Source: Gordoniibacillus chartarius
GTDB taxonomy: Bacteria > Bacillota > Bacilli > Paenibacillales > NBRC-103111
Reading direction: 5' to 3'
Length of the DNA stretch: 41,564 bases
NCBI RefSeq assembly: GCF_042432825.1
Contig: NZ_JBHLWN010000109.1
Location: 1 to 41,564, forward strand
The translations under genes were made by a program, and so were the position numbers. The notes under the pieces are model-generated. The model searched no databases. It had not been told where the DNA came from and was given only the letters and a program-made list of their open reading frames with translations. Below are positions 32,302 to 39,960 of the stretch, piece after piece (position 1 is the first letter of the stretch; every line of letters begins with the position of its first letter).

Positions 32302-32342
32302 CGAGGGGGAGGCTGCCTGGCGGCCTGCCCTCTGGAGGTCTT

Positions 32343-34394
32343 ATGAGAGATTTATACCAAATTCCGGTCAGTGAAGTCCGCGGCGTGGGGAAGGAAAAGG
32401 CGGCGGAGCTTGCCGAATTCGGAATCCGCTCCGTGGGTGACCTGATTGAATATTATCCGTTCCGGTACGAGGATTACTCCATTCGCGATTTGTCCCAAGT
32501 GAAGGATGGAGAGAAAATTACGATTCAAGGTACGCTTGCCAGCGATCCCGTCCTCCAGATGTACGGCCGTTCGAAATCTCGAATGCTGTGCAAAGTGGTC
32601 GTGGATCGTTTTTTTATAAGCGCGGTTTGGTTTAATCAGAAGTTTCTGAAAGACAAGCTGTCGTCCGGTCTGGAGCTCGTCTTGACGGGCAAATGGGACC
32701 AGAAGCGGCTTCAAATTACCGTGTCCGAGACGGAATTTCCCGGCAAACGGAACGCAAATGCGGGAACGCTGCAGCCGGTATACTCCGTCGGCGGAGCCAT
32801 CACCCAGAAGTGGATCCGTAAAGCGATCTCCCAGGCGCTGCAGCAGTTCGGGGCGCTCGTACGCGAGGTGCTGCCCGAGTTTCTCCTGCGCAAATACGAT
32901 CTAATGCCGCGTAGTGAAGCGATTTCCGCCCTGCATCATCCGGACGGGACGGAGCACGGCCAGCGTGCGCGCCGGCGCATTGTCTATGAGGAGCTGTTCT
33001 TGTTTCAGCTGAAGCTGCATGCGTTCCGGGCGGTGAACCGGTCGCGGACGGACGGCTTGGCGCAGCAGGTCGATCTGCCGAAGGTGCGGGCTTTCGTGCG
33101 GGCGCTTCCGTTCACGCTTACGGAATCGCAGAAGAACGTACTCGCCGATATATTGCGTGACTTGCAAGAGCCTTACGCGATGAACCGGCTTCTGCAAGGA
33201 GATGTCGGAGCGGGGAAGACGGTTGTGGCCGCGGCAGCGTTATATGCTGCCTATACCGCAGGCAATCAAGGCTCGCTCATGGTGCCTACCGAAATTCTTG
33301 CCGAGCAGCACAAGCGGTCGCTCGACAAGCTGTTTGAACCTTACGGCATTCAAACCGCTTTGCTGACCGGATCGCTCACGGACAAGCAGCGCCGTGAAGT
33401 TCTCGCGTCTTTGCAGATGGGGCTTATCGATGTTGTAGTCGGCACGCATGCGCTCATTCAGGAGGATGTGTTTTTTCGGCGACTCGGTCTTGTCGTCACC
33501 GACGAACAGCATCGCTTCGGCGTCCAGCAGCGAAGCATTTTGCGCCGCAAGGGGATGAACCCGGATGTCCTTACGATGACGGCGACACCGATTCCGCGGA
33601 CGCTGGCGATCACCGCGTTCGGCGATATGGATGTTTCGACGCTTCGTGAGCTGCCGAAGGGCCGCAAGCCGATCGAGACTTACTGGGTCAAGCATTCAAT
33701 GCTGGAACGGGTACTCGGCTTCATCGCAAGGGAAGCGGAGGCCGGACGGCAATCCTATGTGATCTGTCCGCTCATCGAAGAATCCGAGAAGCTGGATGTG
33801 CAAAATGCGATCGACGTCCATGTTCAGCTTCAGCAGCATTTTCCGAGCTTGCGGGTCGGGCTGCTCCACGGACGGATGAGCGCAGCCGAGAAGGATGAAG
33901 TCATGCGGGCGTTCAAAGATAACGGGCTGCATGTGCTTGTGTCGACAACGGTAATCGAGGTCGGTGTTGATGTACCGAACGCCACGCTGATGGTCATCTA
34001 TGATGCGGACCGGTTCGGGTTGTCGCAGCTGCACCAGCTGCGCGGACGGGTTGGACGCGGCGAGCATCAATCGTACTGCGTGCTGATTTCTGATCCAAAG
34101 ACGGACGTCGGCAAGGAGCGGATGAAAGCGATGACGGAGACGAACGACGGCTTCGAGATTGCACGCCGCGATCTCGAGCTGCGCGGACCGGGCGATTTCT
34201 TCGGAACGAAGCAGAGCGGCATGCCGGATTTTCGCGTGGCGGACTTGTCGCTCGACTTTGAGACGATGGAGCGGGCCCGCGACGATGCCGCCGCGCTTGT
34301 GGCCGATTCGGAGTTTTGGACTGCGGCCGTGTACATACCGCTTCGCGATTATTTGCAGCGGCAGCAGCTGTTTGAAGGGGACCCGCTCGATTGA
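32343..34394 (+). CDS. recG: ATP-dependent DNA helicase RecG
   Basis: Remodels stalled forks and branch-migrates Holliday junctions. The N-terminal wedge/OB domain spans about 1-230. Walker A is LQGDVGAGKTVVAAAALYAA (about 283-302), Walker B is the DEQH box in VVTDEQHRFGVQQR, followed by TATPIPRTLAITAFGDMD. The C-terminal helicase lobe has STTVIEVGVDVPNATLMVI, QLHQLRGRVGRGEHQSYC and the RecG-specific ELRGPGDFFGTKQSG. Length 683 is typical. GGAGG is close before the ATG. A GC-rich hairpin without a T-tract lies between degV and recG. Confidence 0.95.
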   Translation: MRDLYQIPVSEVRGVGKEKAAELAEFGIRSVGDLIEYYPFRYEDYSIRDLSQVKDGEKITIQGTLASDPVLQMYGRSKSRMLCKVVVDRFFISAVWFNQKFLKDKLSSGLELVLTGKWDQKRLQITVSETEFPGKRNANAGTLQPVYSVGGAITQKWIRKAISQALQQFGALVREVLPEFLLRKYDLMPRSEAISALHHPDGTEHGQRARRRIVYEELFLFQLKLHAFRAVNRSRTDGLAQQVDLPKVRAFVRALPFTLTESQKNVLADILRDLQEPYAMNRLLQGDVGAGKTVVAAAALYAAYTAGNQGSLMVPTEILAEQHKRSLDKLFEPYGIQTALLTGSLTDKQRREVLASLQMGLIDVVVGTHALIQEDVFFRRLGLVVTDEQHRFGVQQRSILRRKGMNPDVLTMTATPIPRTLAITAFGDMDVSTLRELPKGRKPIETYWVKHSMLERVLGFIAREAEAGRQSYVICPLIEESEKLDVQNAIDVHVQLQQHFPSLRVGLLHGRMSAAEKDEVMRAFKDNGLHVLVSTTVIEVGVDVPNATLMVIYDADRFGLSQLHQLRGRVGRGEHQSYCVLISDPKTDVGKERMKAMTETNDGFEIARRDLELRGPGDFFGTKQSGMPDFRVADLSLDFETMERARDDAAALVADSEFWTAAVYIPLRDYLQRQQLFEGDPLD

Positions 34395-34410
34395 ATGTGT
34401 ATGTAAGAAG

Positions 34411-34446
34411 AAGCGCCGCGCGATTCTAAGCAGCGGCGCTTTATTC
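34411..34446 (+). terminator. Probable terminator after recG
   Basis: AAGCGCCGC (34411-34419) pairs with GCGGCGCTT (34433-34441), followed by TATT. The T-tract is short, so some read-through into the SpoVIF-like gene is possible. Confidence 0.55.
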
Positions 34447-34473
34447 ATACGATAAACCACGGAGGTGGTTATC

Positions 34474-34770
34474 GTGCAAAATTTTCGCGATTACGGCATT
34501 GACCCTGCTCTTGTGGAGCGGCTTAAGAAGAAGGCGAAGAAGCAGCCGGGGCGCGAACGCGTGAAGCGGATTGCCGAAGGCGTGACGAAGATGGATTTGC
34601 AAAACGCGGTTACCGTTCGCAAGCTGATCGGCCGCGTATCAAGTACGCTCGGCGAGCCGATCTCTCCTGAGCAGCAGGACCGGATGACCCGCTTCATTGT
34701 CGATCAAGAAATCGATCCGAATAATGCGCTGCATATGATCAAGCTATATGCCATGTTTCGCAAGCTTTAG
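34474..34770 (+). CDS. Stage VI sporulation protein F-like (SpoVIF)
   Basis: A 98-residue soluble basic protein. The pattern FRDYGIDPALVERLKKKAKK, then VKRIAEGVTKMDLQN, and the C-terminal IDPNNALHMIKLYAMFRKL resembles the SpoVIF (YjcC) family, which in B. subtilis is made in the mother cell and assists late coat assembly. The assignment is from memory of the family pattern, so the gene symbol is left empty. The GTG at 34474 is chosen because GGAGGT lies 7 nt upstream; the frame's first GTG (34465) falls inside that ribosome binding site. No membrane segment or signal peptide. Confidence 0.7.
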   Translation: MQNFRDYGIDPALVERLKKKAKKQPGRERVKRIAEGVTKMDLQNAVTVRKLIGRVSSTLGEPISPEQQDRMTRFIVDQEIDPNNALHMIKLYAMFRKL

Positions 34771-35290
34771 GTGTGTGATATACTGCACCACATCCAAAAA
34801 TATACCAATCGGCTCCGCTCCAAGCGGTATCGCATCATTCGCGTATTAAAATTGGGATCGGTCGTCCCGTTTGCGCCGATGAGAGGTTCCGGCGTTCTGT
34901 ATCAACGGCCGGCAGCAGGCAAGATCGTCAAGGTGACCGGCCTCCCGGTAAGTTCGATACCGTCAATGGCTTCCGCAAGCGTCTGTATACCCAAGGCACG
35001 GGTGTCAAGACCGTCGTCCTTGTTGCCGGCTGGGGAACGGCCGGTCCGCACGTCGACTTCTCCCCGCTGTATGGCGGCTATTCGCCGTATGTCCAAATCG
35101 TTGTCTACGACCGGTCCGGTTACGGTAACGGCGGCGCAACCGGGGCAGGAAGCCTCCTTATGTATTGGCCGGACATTCGCTTGACGCCCAGGAAGCCATA
35201 TGATATGCGCAGAGGTACCGAAGGATGTGGTAGGGCTGATTCTGAGCTGCCGGGATCATTCGGTAGCTGAAAAGATTTTGGAAGAAAGTT
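34771..35290 (+). pseudogene. Decayed alpha/beta-hydrolase gene with several frameshifts
   Basis: Pieces of one alpha/beta hydrolase are spread over three frames. The N-terminal part (YRIIRVLKLGSVV...GSGVLYQ) is in the frame starting at 34771. From about 34910 the next frame gives PPGKFDTVNGFRKRLYTQG, KTVVLVAGWGTAGPHVDF and YVQIVVYDRSGYG. From about 35147 a third frame gives KPPYVLAGHSLDAQEAI, containing the nucleophile elbow GHS. After a stop and one more shift near 35217 the first frame continues as PKDVVGLILS. About 25-30 residues normally found between the GYG strand and the nucleophile elbow are missing. The open frame of 137 codons at 34771-35184 is therefore not a real product. The gene cannot make a working enzyme. 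Confidence 0.8.
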
Positions 35291-35347
35291 GTACAAGCGC
35301 CTGCTCATATACTGGTAACGATCTACCAAATGAGAGGGCGGATAACG

Positions 35348-35629
35348 ATGGCAGCATGCAATGCGTGGACGTATCGCAATGTGACGCCGGGCGTATTTCA
35401 ATCGCTGCAGGCGCTAGGACGGCGGCAGGGCTTTTCCATTCCGGGGACGCCTTCGGGAAGCTTCAACATTAAGGTGGCAGGCATGCAGGTCGGCTTTCAA
35501 TACGGCTGGGACAGCCGCAGCGGAACGCTGCTGCTGACTTGCGTTTCCAAGCCGATGCTGGTCGGCTGTGGAACGATCAAAGGATTCGCGGACAAAATTT
35601 TTACGGAAGCCGGCGCCGCGGTTGGCTGA
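35348..35629 (+). CDS. Small protein of unknown function
   Basis: A 93-residue protein starting MAACNAWTYRNVTPGVFQSL. I do not recognise the family. It has no signal peptide or membrane helix, about 18 percent Gly plus Ala, and three cysteines after the start (positions 4, 71 and 80). The composition looks like a compact soluble alpha/beta domain (FNIKVAGMQVGFQYGWD, TLLLTCVSKPMLVGCG). GAGGG lies about 11 nt before the ATG. It sits directly after the hydrolase pseudogene and ends just before a strong bidirectional terminator, so it appears to be a real, separately maintained gene. Confidence 0.6.
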   Translation: MAACNAWTYRNVTPGVFQSLQALGRRQGFSIPGTPSGSFNIKVAGMQVGFQYGWDSRSGTLLLTCVSKPMLVGCGTIKGFADKIFTEAGAAVG

Positions 35630-35656
35630 CCATCATCTTGACGGACCGATTCACAC

Positions 35657-35704
35657 AAAAAAAGATCGCTCGTCTCGCAGGTAGCGGGTCGGCGATCTTT
35701 TTTT
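35657..35704. terminator. Bidirectional terminator
   Basis: AAAAAAAGATCGC (35657-35669) pairs perfectly with GCGATCTTTTTTT (35692-35704), 13 bp with a 22-nt loop. Its A and T runs serve both the rightward small gene ending at 35629 and the leftward small membrane-protein gene ending at 35721. Confidence 0.88.
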
Positions 35705-35720
35705 GTTTTACAGCAGCGAA

Positions 35721-35972
35721 TTAGTGATAGCGAGGCGGATCATCGTCGCGTTTGGTGCCGTGGATAACCCGGTAGCGCGCCTTGCGGTGCCGTTTGCCGT
35801 CGTCTTTACGGTACATGGTTACTTTTCTCCATGTGGAAGGCGGAAATTTATACAGTAGGAATATCGCGCCGAGCACGAGGATCGGAATAAAGATGGTGGT
35901 CAGGCTGAAGAGCAAACCGATCGCAAGCAGTCCGAAAATGATATACGTTCCGATAGAGTAGCGGCCTCTCAT
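35721..35972 (-). CDS. Small two-helix membrane protein of unknown function
   Basis: An 83-residue protein. Two hydrophobic segments (about residues 7-24 and 26-41; YIIFGLLAIGLLFSLTTIF and PILVLGAIFLLYKF) form a hairpin in the membrane, followed by a very basic, probably cytoplasmic tail (RKDDGKRHRKARYRVIHGTK). The family is not recognised. GAAGGAGG precedes the ATG. It lies 31 nt after yqhQ on the same strand, so the two are likely one transcript. Confidence 0.75.
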   Translation of the reverse strand: MRGRYSIGTYIIFGLLAIGLLFSLTTIFIPILVLGAIFLLYKFPPSTWRKVTMYRKDDGKRHRKARYRVIHGTKRDDDPPRYH

Positions 35973-36003
35973 GAGAAAACCTCCTTCATCATGCAGTCAT
36001 ACG

Positions 36004-36927
36004 TTATTGTGCGGAGAGGCGGTCGACTTCCCGCATCCGGTTGAACGATGCAATGGACACCTCAACCTGTGAATTGTCGGGCTCCTTCGTCGTCAGCTTC
36101 TGGAGCCATAGTCCGGGATATCCTAAATACCGCAGCACCGGAACGTCCCGCAAGGAGTTCGTGAAGCGCAGCACTTCATAGGAAACGCCAATGACGACCG
36201 GGAGCAGGATGAGCCGCTGGACGACGCGTTCCCACAGCGTTTCGTAAGGGACCAGCGAATAAATGAGCACGCCGACGATGACCGTGAAGACGATAAAGCT
36301 GGAGCCGCACCGGTAATGCAGAGTGCTGAATTTTTGTACGTTCTCGACCGTTAGCTCGACACCGGCTTCGTAAGCGGAGATGACTTTATGCTCGGCGCCA
36401 TGGTATTGAAACAGACGTTTGATCATCGGCGTCAAGGAAATCGCGTAAATGTAGCCGACCAACAGCACTATCTTGATGACGCCTTCAATTAGCGTATGGC
36501 CGACGCGGCTCTCGAACATGTGACCGAACAGCGCCTGCTCGATAAAGACCGGCACGAGCGTGAATACGAATTTGCCGAACAGGAATGACAGAACGCCGAC
36601 AAAGGCGACGCCAAGCAGCATGGACAGACTGAAGCCGGCTTTGGCTTCGACTTCCTCCGGAATCTCATTCTCGCCTTCGGCGAATTTCTCCGCGGAGAAG
36701 TTGAGATGGGCCGCGCCCTTCGCACTGGCTTCGATAATACCGACAATGCCGCGGATGAGCGGAATTTTTTTAAGCGAGTTCACCCAGGCTTTATCTTGCT
36801 TCGGCACTTCCAGGAAGTCGATCGTCTGATCCTTCCTGCGCACCGCGGTCACGTGTACGGTTTGGCCTGCGAACATAACGCCTTCAATCACGGCCTGACC
36901 GCCGTAAATCGCTGTAGGTTGCGACAA
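36004..36927 (-). CDS. DUF1385 membrane protein YqhQ
   Basis: A 307-residue polytopic membrane protein of unknown function. The DUF1385 signature is clear: AIYGGQAVIEGVMFAG at the start, VPLIRG-like IPLIRGIVGIIE, and FQYHGAEHKVISAYEAG in the middle, with HYRCGSSFIVFTVI. About four or five membrane segments. The TTG at 36927 is chosen (GAAGG 8 nt upstream, protein MSQPTAIYGG); the GTG at 36936 touches the ribosome binding site. yqhQ, yqhR, aroQ, papA and efp are neighbours in B. subtilis too, but here yqhQ is divergent from the rest. A TACAAT box occurs on the minus strand at 36972-36967. Confidence 0.9.
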   Translation of the reverse strand: MSQPTAIYGGQAVIEGVMFAGQTVHVTAVRRKDQTIDFLEVPKQDKAWVNSLKKIPLIRGIVGIIEASAKGAAHLNFSAEKFAEGENEIPEEVEAKAGFSLSMLLGVAFVGVLSFLFGKFVFTLVPVFIEQALFGHMFESRVGHTLIEGVIKIVLLVGYIYAISLTPMIKRLFQYHGAEHKVISAYEAGVELTVENVQKFSTLHYRCGSSFIVFTVIVGVLIYSLVPYETLWERVVQRLILLPVVIGVSYEVLRFTNSLRDVPVLRYLGYPGLWLQKLTTKEPDNSQVEVSIASFNRMREVDRLSAQ

Positions 36928-37095
36928 TGAGGACACCTTCTTTTTTATGAATTACGGTATGGCTCTATTGTAGCGAATTCGGACGCCATTTGCCACCGCG
37001 GCGGTTACGGGAAACGTCTCCTGCGCATACTAAAGGCTGCCATCCTTGGCTTCGGGCAGTTGATTCAGGATTAAAAAGGGGAGTGACTTGCGGAT

Positions 37096-37623
37096 ATGTC
37101 GGAAACGTATACGAGGCACATTCGGAATTGGAGTGAAAACAAGAAACCGACAAACCGGTGGCTGTTTGGGGCTTACATCGGCTTTTTTGCCGGGCTCATT
37201 TGGGGGGGCTTGCGGATTGTTGAATATTATTTTCGCTTTACCGATGTCGTACCCGGGTTTCTGGTCGAGTTTTTTTTCCGGCACGACTTTTTGACCACGC
37301 CGTGGGGAGGCGTAGTCGGATGGGGGGCTTTCATCATATTTTCCATCGTTGCGGCGGAGCTGTATGCGGCGTTTCTATTTAAAGTGAAAGGCCCCTGGAT
37401 CGGACTGATGTACGGCTTGTTATGGTGGGGACTTCTGTATTTATTGGTTGGCCCGATGACCGGCATGCTGCCGTGGCTTTACGAGATCGGCTGGAATTCG
37501 ATCATTACCGACGTATGCTTGTATGCCCTGTGGGGTTTGTTTATCGGGTACTCCATTTCCGTTGAATTTACCGACGAGCGGAACCGCGAATCGGATAACG
37601 TGCTGGGCAGCTTGCTGAAGTGA
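37096..37623 (+). CDS. YqhR-family membrane protein
   Basis: A 175-residue integral membrane protein with about four helices (WLFGAYIGFFAGLIWGGLRI near residues 23-42, then GGVVGWGAFIIFSIVAAELY, GLMYGLLWWGLLYLLVGPM and VCLYALWGLFIGYSI). Similar in size and position to B. subtilis YqhR, whose function is unknown. GGGGAG lies about 12 nt before the ATG, slightly long spacing. It is divergent from yqhQ and upstream of aroQ, which has its own probable promoter. Confidence 0.85.
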   Translation: MSETYTRHIRNWSENKKPTNRWLFGAYIGFFAGLIWGGLRIVEYYFRFTDVVPGFLVEFFFRHDFLTTPWGGVVGWGAFIIFSIVAAELYAAFLFKVKGPWIGLMYGLLWWGLLYLLVGPMTGMLPWLYEIGWNSIITDVCLYALWGLFIGYSISVEFTDERNRESDNVLGSLLK

Positions 37624-37645
37624 CTATACACGATGAAGCAACTTA

Positions 37646-37654
37646 TGGTAAAAT
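37646..37654 (+). promoter_or_regulatory. Extended -10 promoter upstream of aroQ
   Basis: TGG-TAAAAT (37646-37654) is an extended -10 element 46 nt before the aroQ start. No good -35 box is seen at the matching distance. Confidence 0.45.
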
Positions 37655-37700
37655 GGGCATCGGTTATTTATGAGCTTTCATGCGATCGGGAGGCCTGCCG

Positions 37701-38150
37701 GTGAATAAGGTGCTCGTGTTAAACGGACCCAATCTGAATATGCTCGGCATTCGCGAGCCCGGAGTGTACGGGAGCGTGACGCTGAAGACGATTGAGGAGC
37801 AGGTTGCTCGGCTGGCCGCAGAATTGGGTCTTGAAGTCGAGTTCTTTCAGTCGAATCACGAAGGTGCCCTGATCGACCGTATTCATGCCGCATACGGAAC
37901 GGTGCAAGGAATCATAATCAATCCGGGGGCTTTCACCCACTATTCGTATGCGATCCGGGATGCGCTATCGGCGGTTCAGCTGCCGGCTGTAGAGGTGCAT
38001 ATTTCCAACATCCATAAGCGCGAAGAGTTTCGGCACCATTCGGTTACCGCTCCGGTCGTTGTCGGACAAATCGCCGGCTTCGGCGCTTTCGGTTACGAGC
38101 TAGGCTTACGGGCGCTGCATCACTATTTCTCACAAGAAAAGAACGGGTGA
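37701..38150 (+). CDS. aroQ: Type II 3-dehydroquinate dehydratase
   Basis: Third step of the shikimate pathway, dehydrating 3-dehydroquinate. The 149 residues begin MNKVLVLNGPNLNMLGIREP (family signature). The catalytic tyrosine lies in VYGSVTLKTIEE, and the substrate-binding motifs NHEGALIDRIHAA, INPGAFTHYSYAIRDAL and VEVHISNIHKREEFRHHSV (catalytic His) follow. The GTG at 37701 is chosen because GGGAGG lies 7 nt upstream; the ATG at 37680 has none. papA starts 5 nt after the stop. Confidence 0.95.
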   Translation: MNKVLVLNGPNLNMLGIREPGVYGSVTLKTIEEQVARLAAELGLEVEFFQSNHEGALIDRIHAAYGTVQGIIINPGAFTHYSYAIRDALSAVQLPAVEVHISNIHKREEFRHHSVTAPVVVGQIAGFGAFGYELGLRALHHYFSQEKNG

Positions 38151-38155
38151 TTGAT

Positions 38156-39232
38156 ATGTACGTACAGCGTTTGGAACGGCTTCGCGCCTTGATGTCCGAG
38201 CTCTCCGTCGATGCGATGCTCATCGCAAGCGATGTGAACCGGACCTATATGACTGGCTTTGTCGGCACGGCCGGTTTCGTTGTGGTCACGGACCGGAGAG
38301 CGGTGCTGTTGACCGATTTCCGCTACGTGACACAAGCCGGTCAGCAAGCGCCGGATTATGAGATCGTCGAGCACGCAGCCGGCAAGCACATGGACAAAAT
38401 TCACGAGCTTCTCCGGGAAGAAGGCGTCAAGCGGCTCGGCTTCGAGCAGCAGCATGTGTCTTACGGCGCTTATGTCGCTTATTCGGCAGCGCTGCAGGGT
38501 GTAGAGCTCGTGCCGACGGACCGCGTCGTCGAGAAGCTGCGGATGATCAAAGACGCCAACGAGCTGCAAATTATGCAGGAAGCGGCGGAGCTTGCGGACC
38601 GGACGTTCAGCCACATTTTGACCAAGCTGAAGCCGGGCGTGAAGGAGCTCGACATCGCACTGGAAATCGAAATGTTCATCCGGTCTAACGGCGGAACCTC
38701 CACATCGTTCGATACGATCGTCGCCTCCGGCGAACGGTCGGCGCTGCCGCACGGCAGAGCCAGCGAGAGGGTGCTTCAGAAGGACGAGTTTGTCAAATTG
38801 GACTTCGGCGCGTATTATAAAGGATATTGCTCGGATATTACGCGTACGGTCGTTCTTGGCAAGCCTACCGACAAACACAGAGAAATTTACGACCGGGTGC
38901 TGGAAGCTCAGCTCTCCTGCCTGAACGGGCTGAAGCCGGGCATGACAGGCCGCGAGGGCGACGCACTGGCCAGGGACATCATTGTGAAATACGGCTTCGG
39001 CGACAATTTCGGGCACGGCACCGGCCACAGTCTCGGCATGGAAATCCATGAATCGCCGCGGCTGTCGACAGGTGACGAAACCGTGCTTGAGCCCGGTATG
39101 ACGATGACGGTCGAGCCCGGCATTTACTTGCCCGGCTTCGGCGGCGTGCGCATCGAAGACGATGTAGTCTTTACGGAGACCGGCATCCGCATTCTTACCC
39201 AATCGACGAAGCAATTCATTATACTCGACTAA
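38156..39232 (+). CDS. papA: Xaa-Pro aminopeptidase / M24 family peptidase (PapA/YqhT)
   Basis: Metallopeptidase of the pita-bread fold that removes an N-terminal residue before proline. A creatinase-like N-domain (about 1-125) is followed by the M24 catalytic domain with the two-metal ligands: Asp in LDFGAYYKGYCSDITRTV (two Asp), His in GHGTGHSLGMEIHE, Glu in TVEPGIYLPG and Glu in GVRIEDDVVFT. Length 358 is typical. The ATG at 38156 is preferred over the GTG at 38147. In B. subtilis it lies next to efp and may help release proline-containing peptides; the link to EF-P, which relieves polyproline stalls, is suggestive context. Confidence 0.92.
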   Translation: MYVQRLERLRALMSELSVDAMLIASDVNRTYMTGFVGTAGFVVVTDRRAVLLTDFRYVTQAGQQAPDYEIVEHAAGKHMDKIHELLREEGVKRLGFEQQHVSYGAYVAYSAALQGVELVPTDRVVEKLRMIKDANELQIMQEAAELADRTFSHILTKLKPGVKELDIALEIEMFIRSNGGTSTSFDTIVASGERSALPHGRASERVLQKDEFVKLDFGAYYKGYCSDITRTVVLGKPTDKHREIYDRVLEAQLSCLNGLKPGMTGREGDALARDIIVKYGFGDNFGHGTGHSLGMEIHESPRLSTGDETVLEPGMTMTVEPGIYLPGFGGVRIEDDVVFTETGIRILTQSTKQFIILD

Positions 39233-39250
39233 CCGTCAGGAGGAACTCCA

Positions 39251-39808
39251 GTGATTTCAGTCAACGATTTTAAGACAGGCTTGACCATTGAAGTAGAGGG
39301 CGATTTGTTTACCGTTATCGATTTCCAGCACGTGAAGCCAGGCAAGGGTGCCGCATTCGTGCGCTCCAAGCTGAAAAACCTGCGCAACGGCAATACCGTT
39401 GAGCGTACGTTCCGCGCCGGCGAGAACGTAAATCGTGCGCAGATCGAGCACCGTGAGATGCAGTTCCTGTACAATACAGGCAATGAGTATACGTTCATGG
39501 ATACCTCTACATACGATCAAATTACGCTGGACAAGAAACAGCTGGAGTGGGAAGTTAATTTCCTGCTGGAGAATATGAACATTAAGATCGCTGAGTATCA
39601 GGGCGAAATTCTCGGTATTCAGCTGCCGAACTCCGTTGAGCTGAAGGTTGTTGAAACCGAGCCGGGCATCAAGGGCAACACGGCAACGGGCGCAACGAAG
39701 AACGCGAAGCTCGAAACCGGTCTGAACGTTCAGGTGCCGCTGTTCATTAACGAAGGCGACGTTCTGCTGATCGGCACGAACGAAGGCAACTATATCTCCC
39801 GCGCATAA
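39251..39808 (+). CDS. efp: Translation elongation factor P
   Basis: Relieves ribosome stalling at consecutive prolines. The 185 residues have three beta-barrel domains. The modified-lysine loop HVKPGKGAAF places Lys32 at the tip; in Bacillus this residue carries 5-aminopentanol. Other signatures are FRSGE-like FRAGENV, RREMQFLY-like HREMQFLYNTGNEY and the C-terminal GLNVQVPLFINEGDVLLI. GTG start with GGAGGA 6 nt upstream. Followed by a terminator. Confidence 0.96.
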   Translation: MISVNDFKTGLTIEVEGDLFTVIDFQHVKPGKGAAFVRSKLKNLRNGNTVERTFRAGENVNRAQIEHREMQFLYNTGNEYTFMDTSTYDQITLDKKQLEWEVNFLLENMNIKIAEYQGEILGIQLPNSVELKVVETEPGIKGNTATGATKNAKLETGLNVQVPLFINEGDVLLIGTNEGNYISRA

Positions 39809-39823
39809 TTTGCGTAGTGTCGG

Positions 39824-39868
39824 AGAACCCCTTGCATGGATCGGATGATCTGTGCGAGGGGTTCTTTT
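39824..39868 (+). terminator. Intrinsic terminator after efp
   Basis: AGAACCCCT (39824-39832) pairs with AGGGGTTCT (39857-39865), with extra TGCA pairing inside, followed by TTT. It closes the aroQ-papA-efp unit before the repeat array. Confidence 0.8.
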
Positions 39869-39960
39869 GCTATTTGGTGTCTGAAAGTATTTGTTTTTTC
39901 AATGAAGTCCGAACGACGGGAGGGTGCAAGGCTTTCTTGAGGCTTATTTTACCAGTCATG

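Noticed and set aside
32302..32336. Terminator between degV and recG
   Set aside because: A GC-rich hairpin can form (GAGG...CCTC with AGGC/GCCT inside), but no T-tract follows and the recG ribosome binding site overlaps its end.
34771..35184. 137-codon protein after the SpoVIF-like gene
   Set aside because: The better match to a known fold switches frame inside it; it is a piece of the hydrolase pseudogene.
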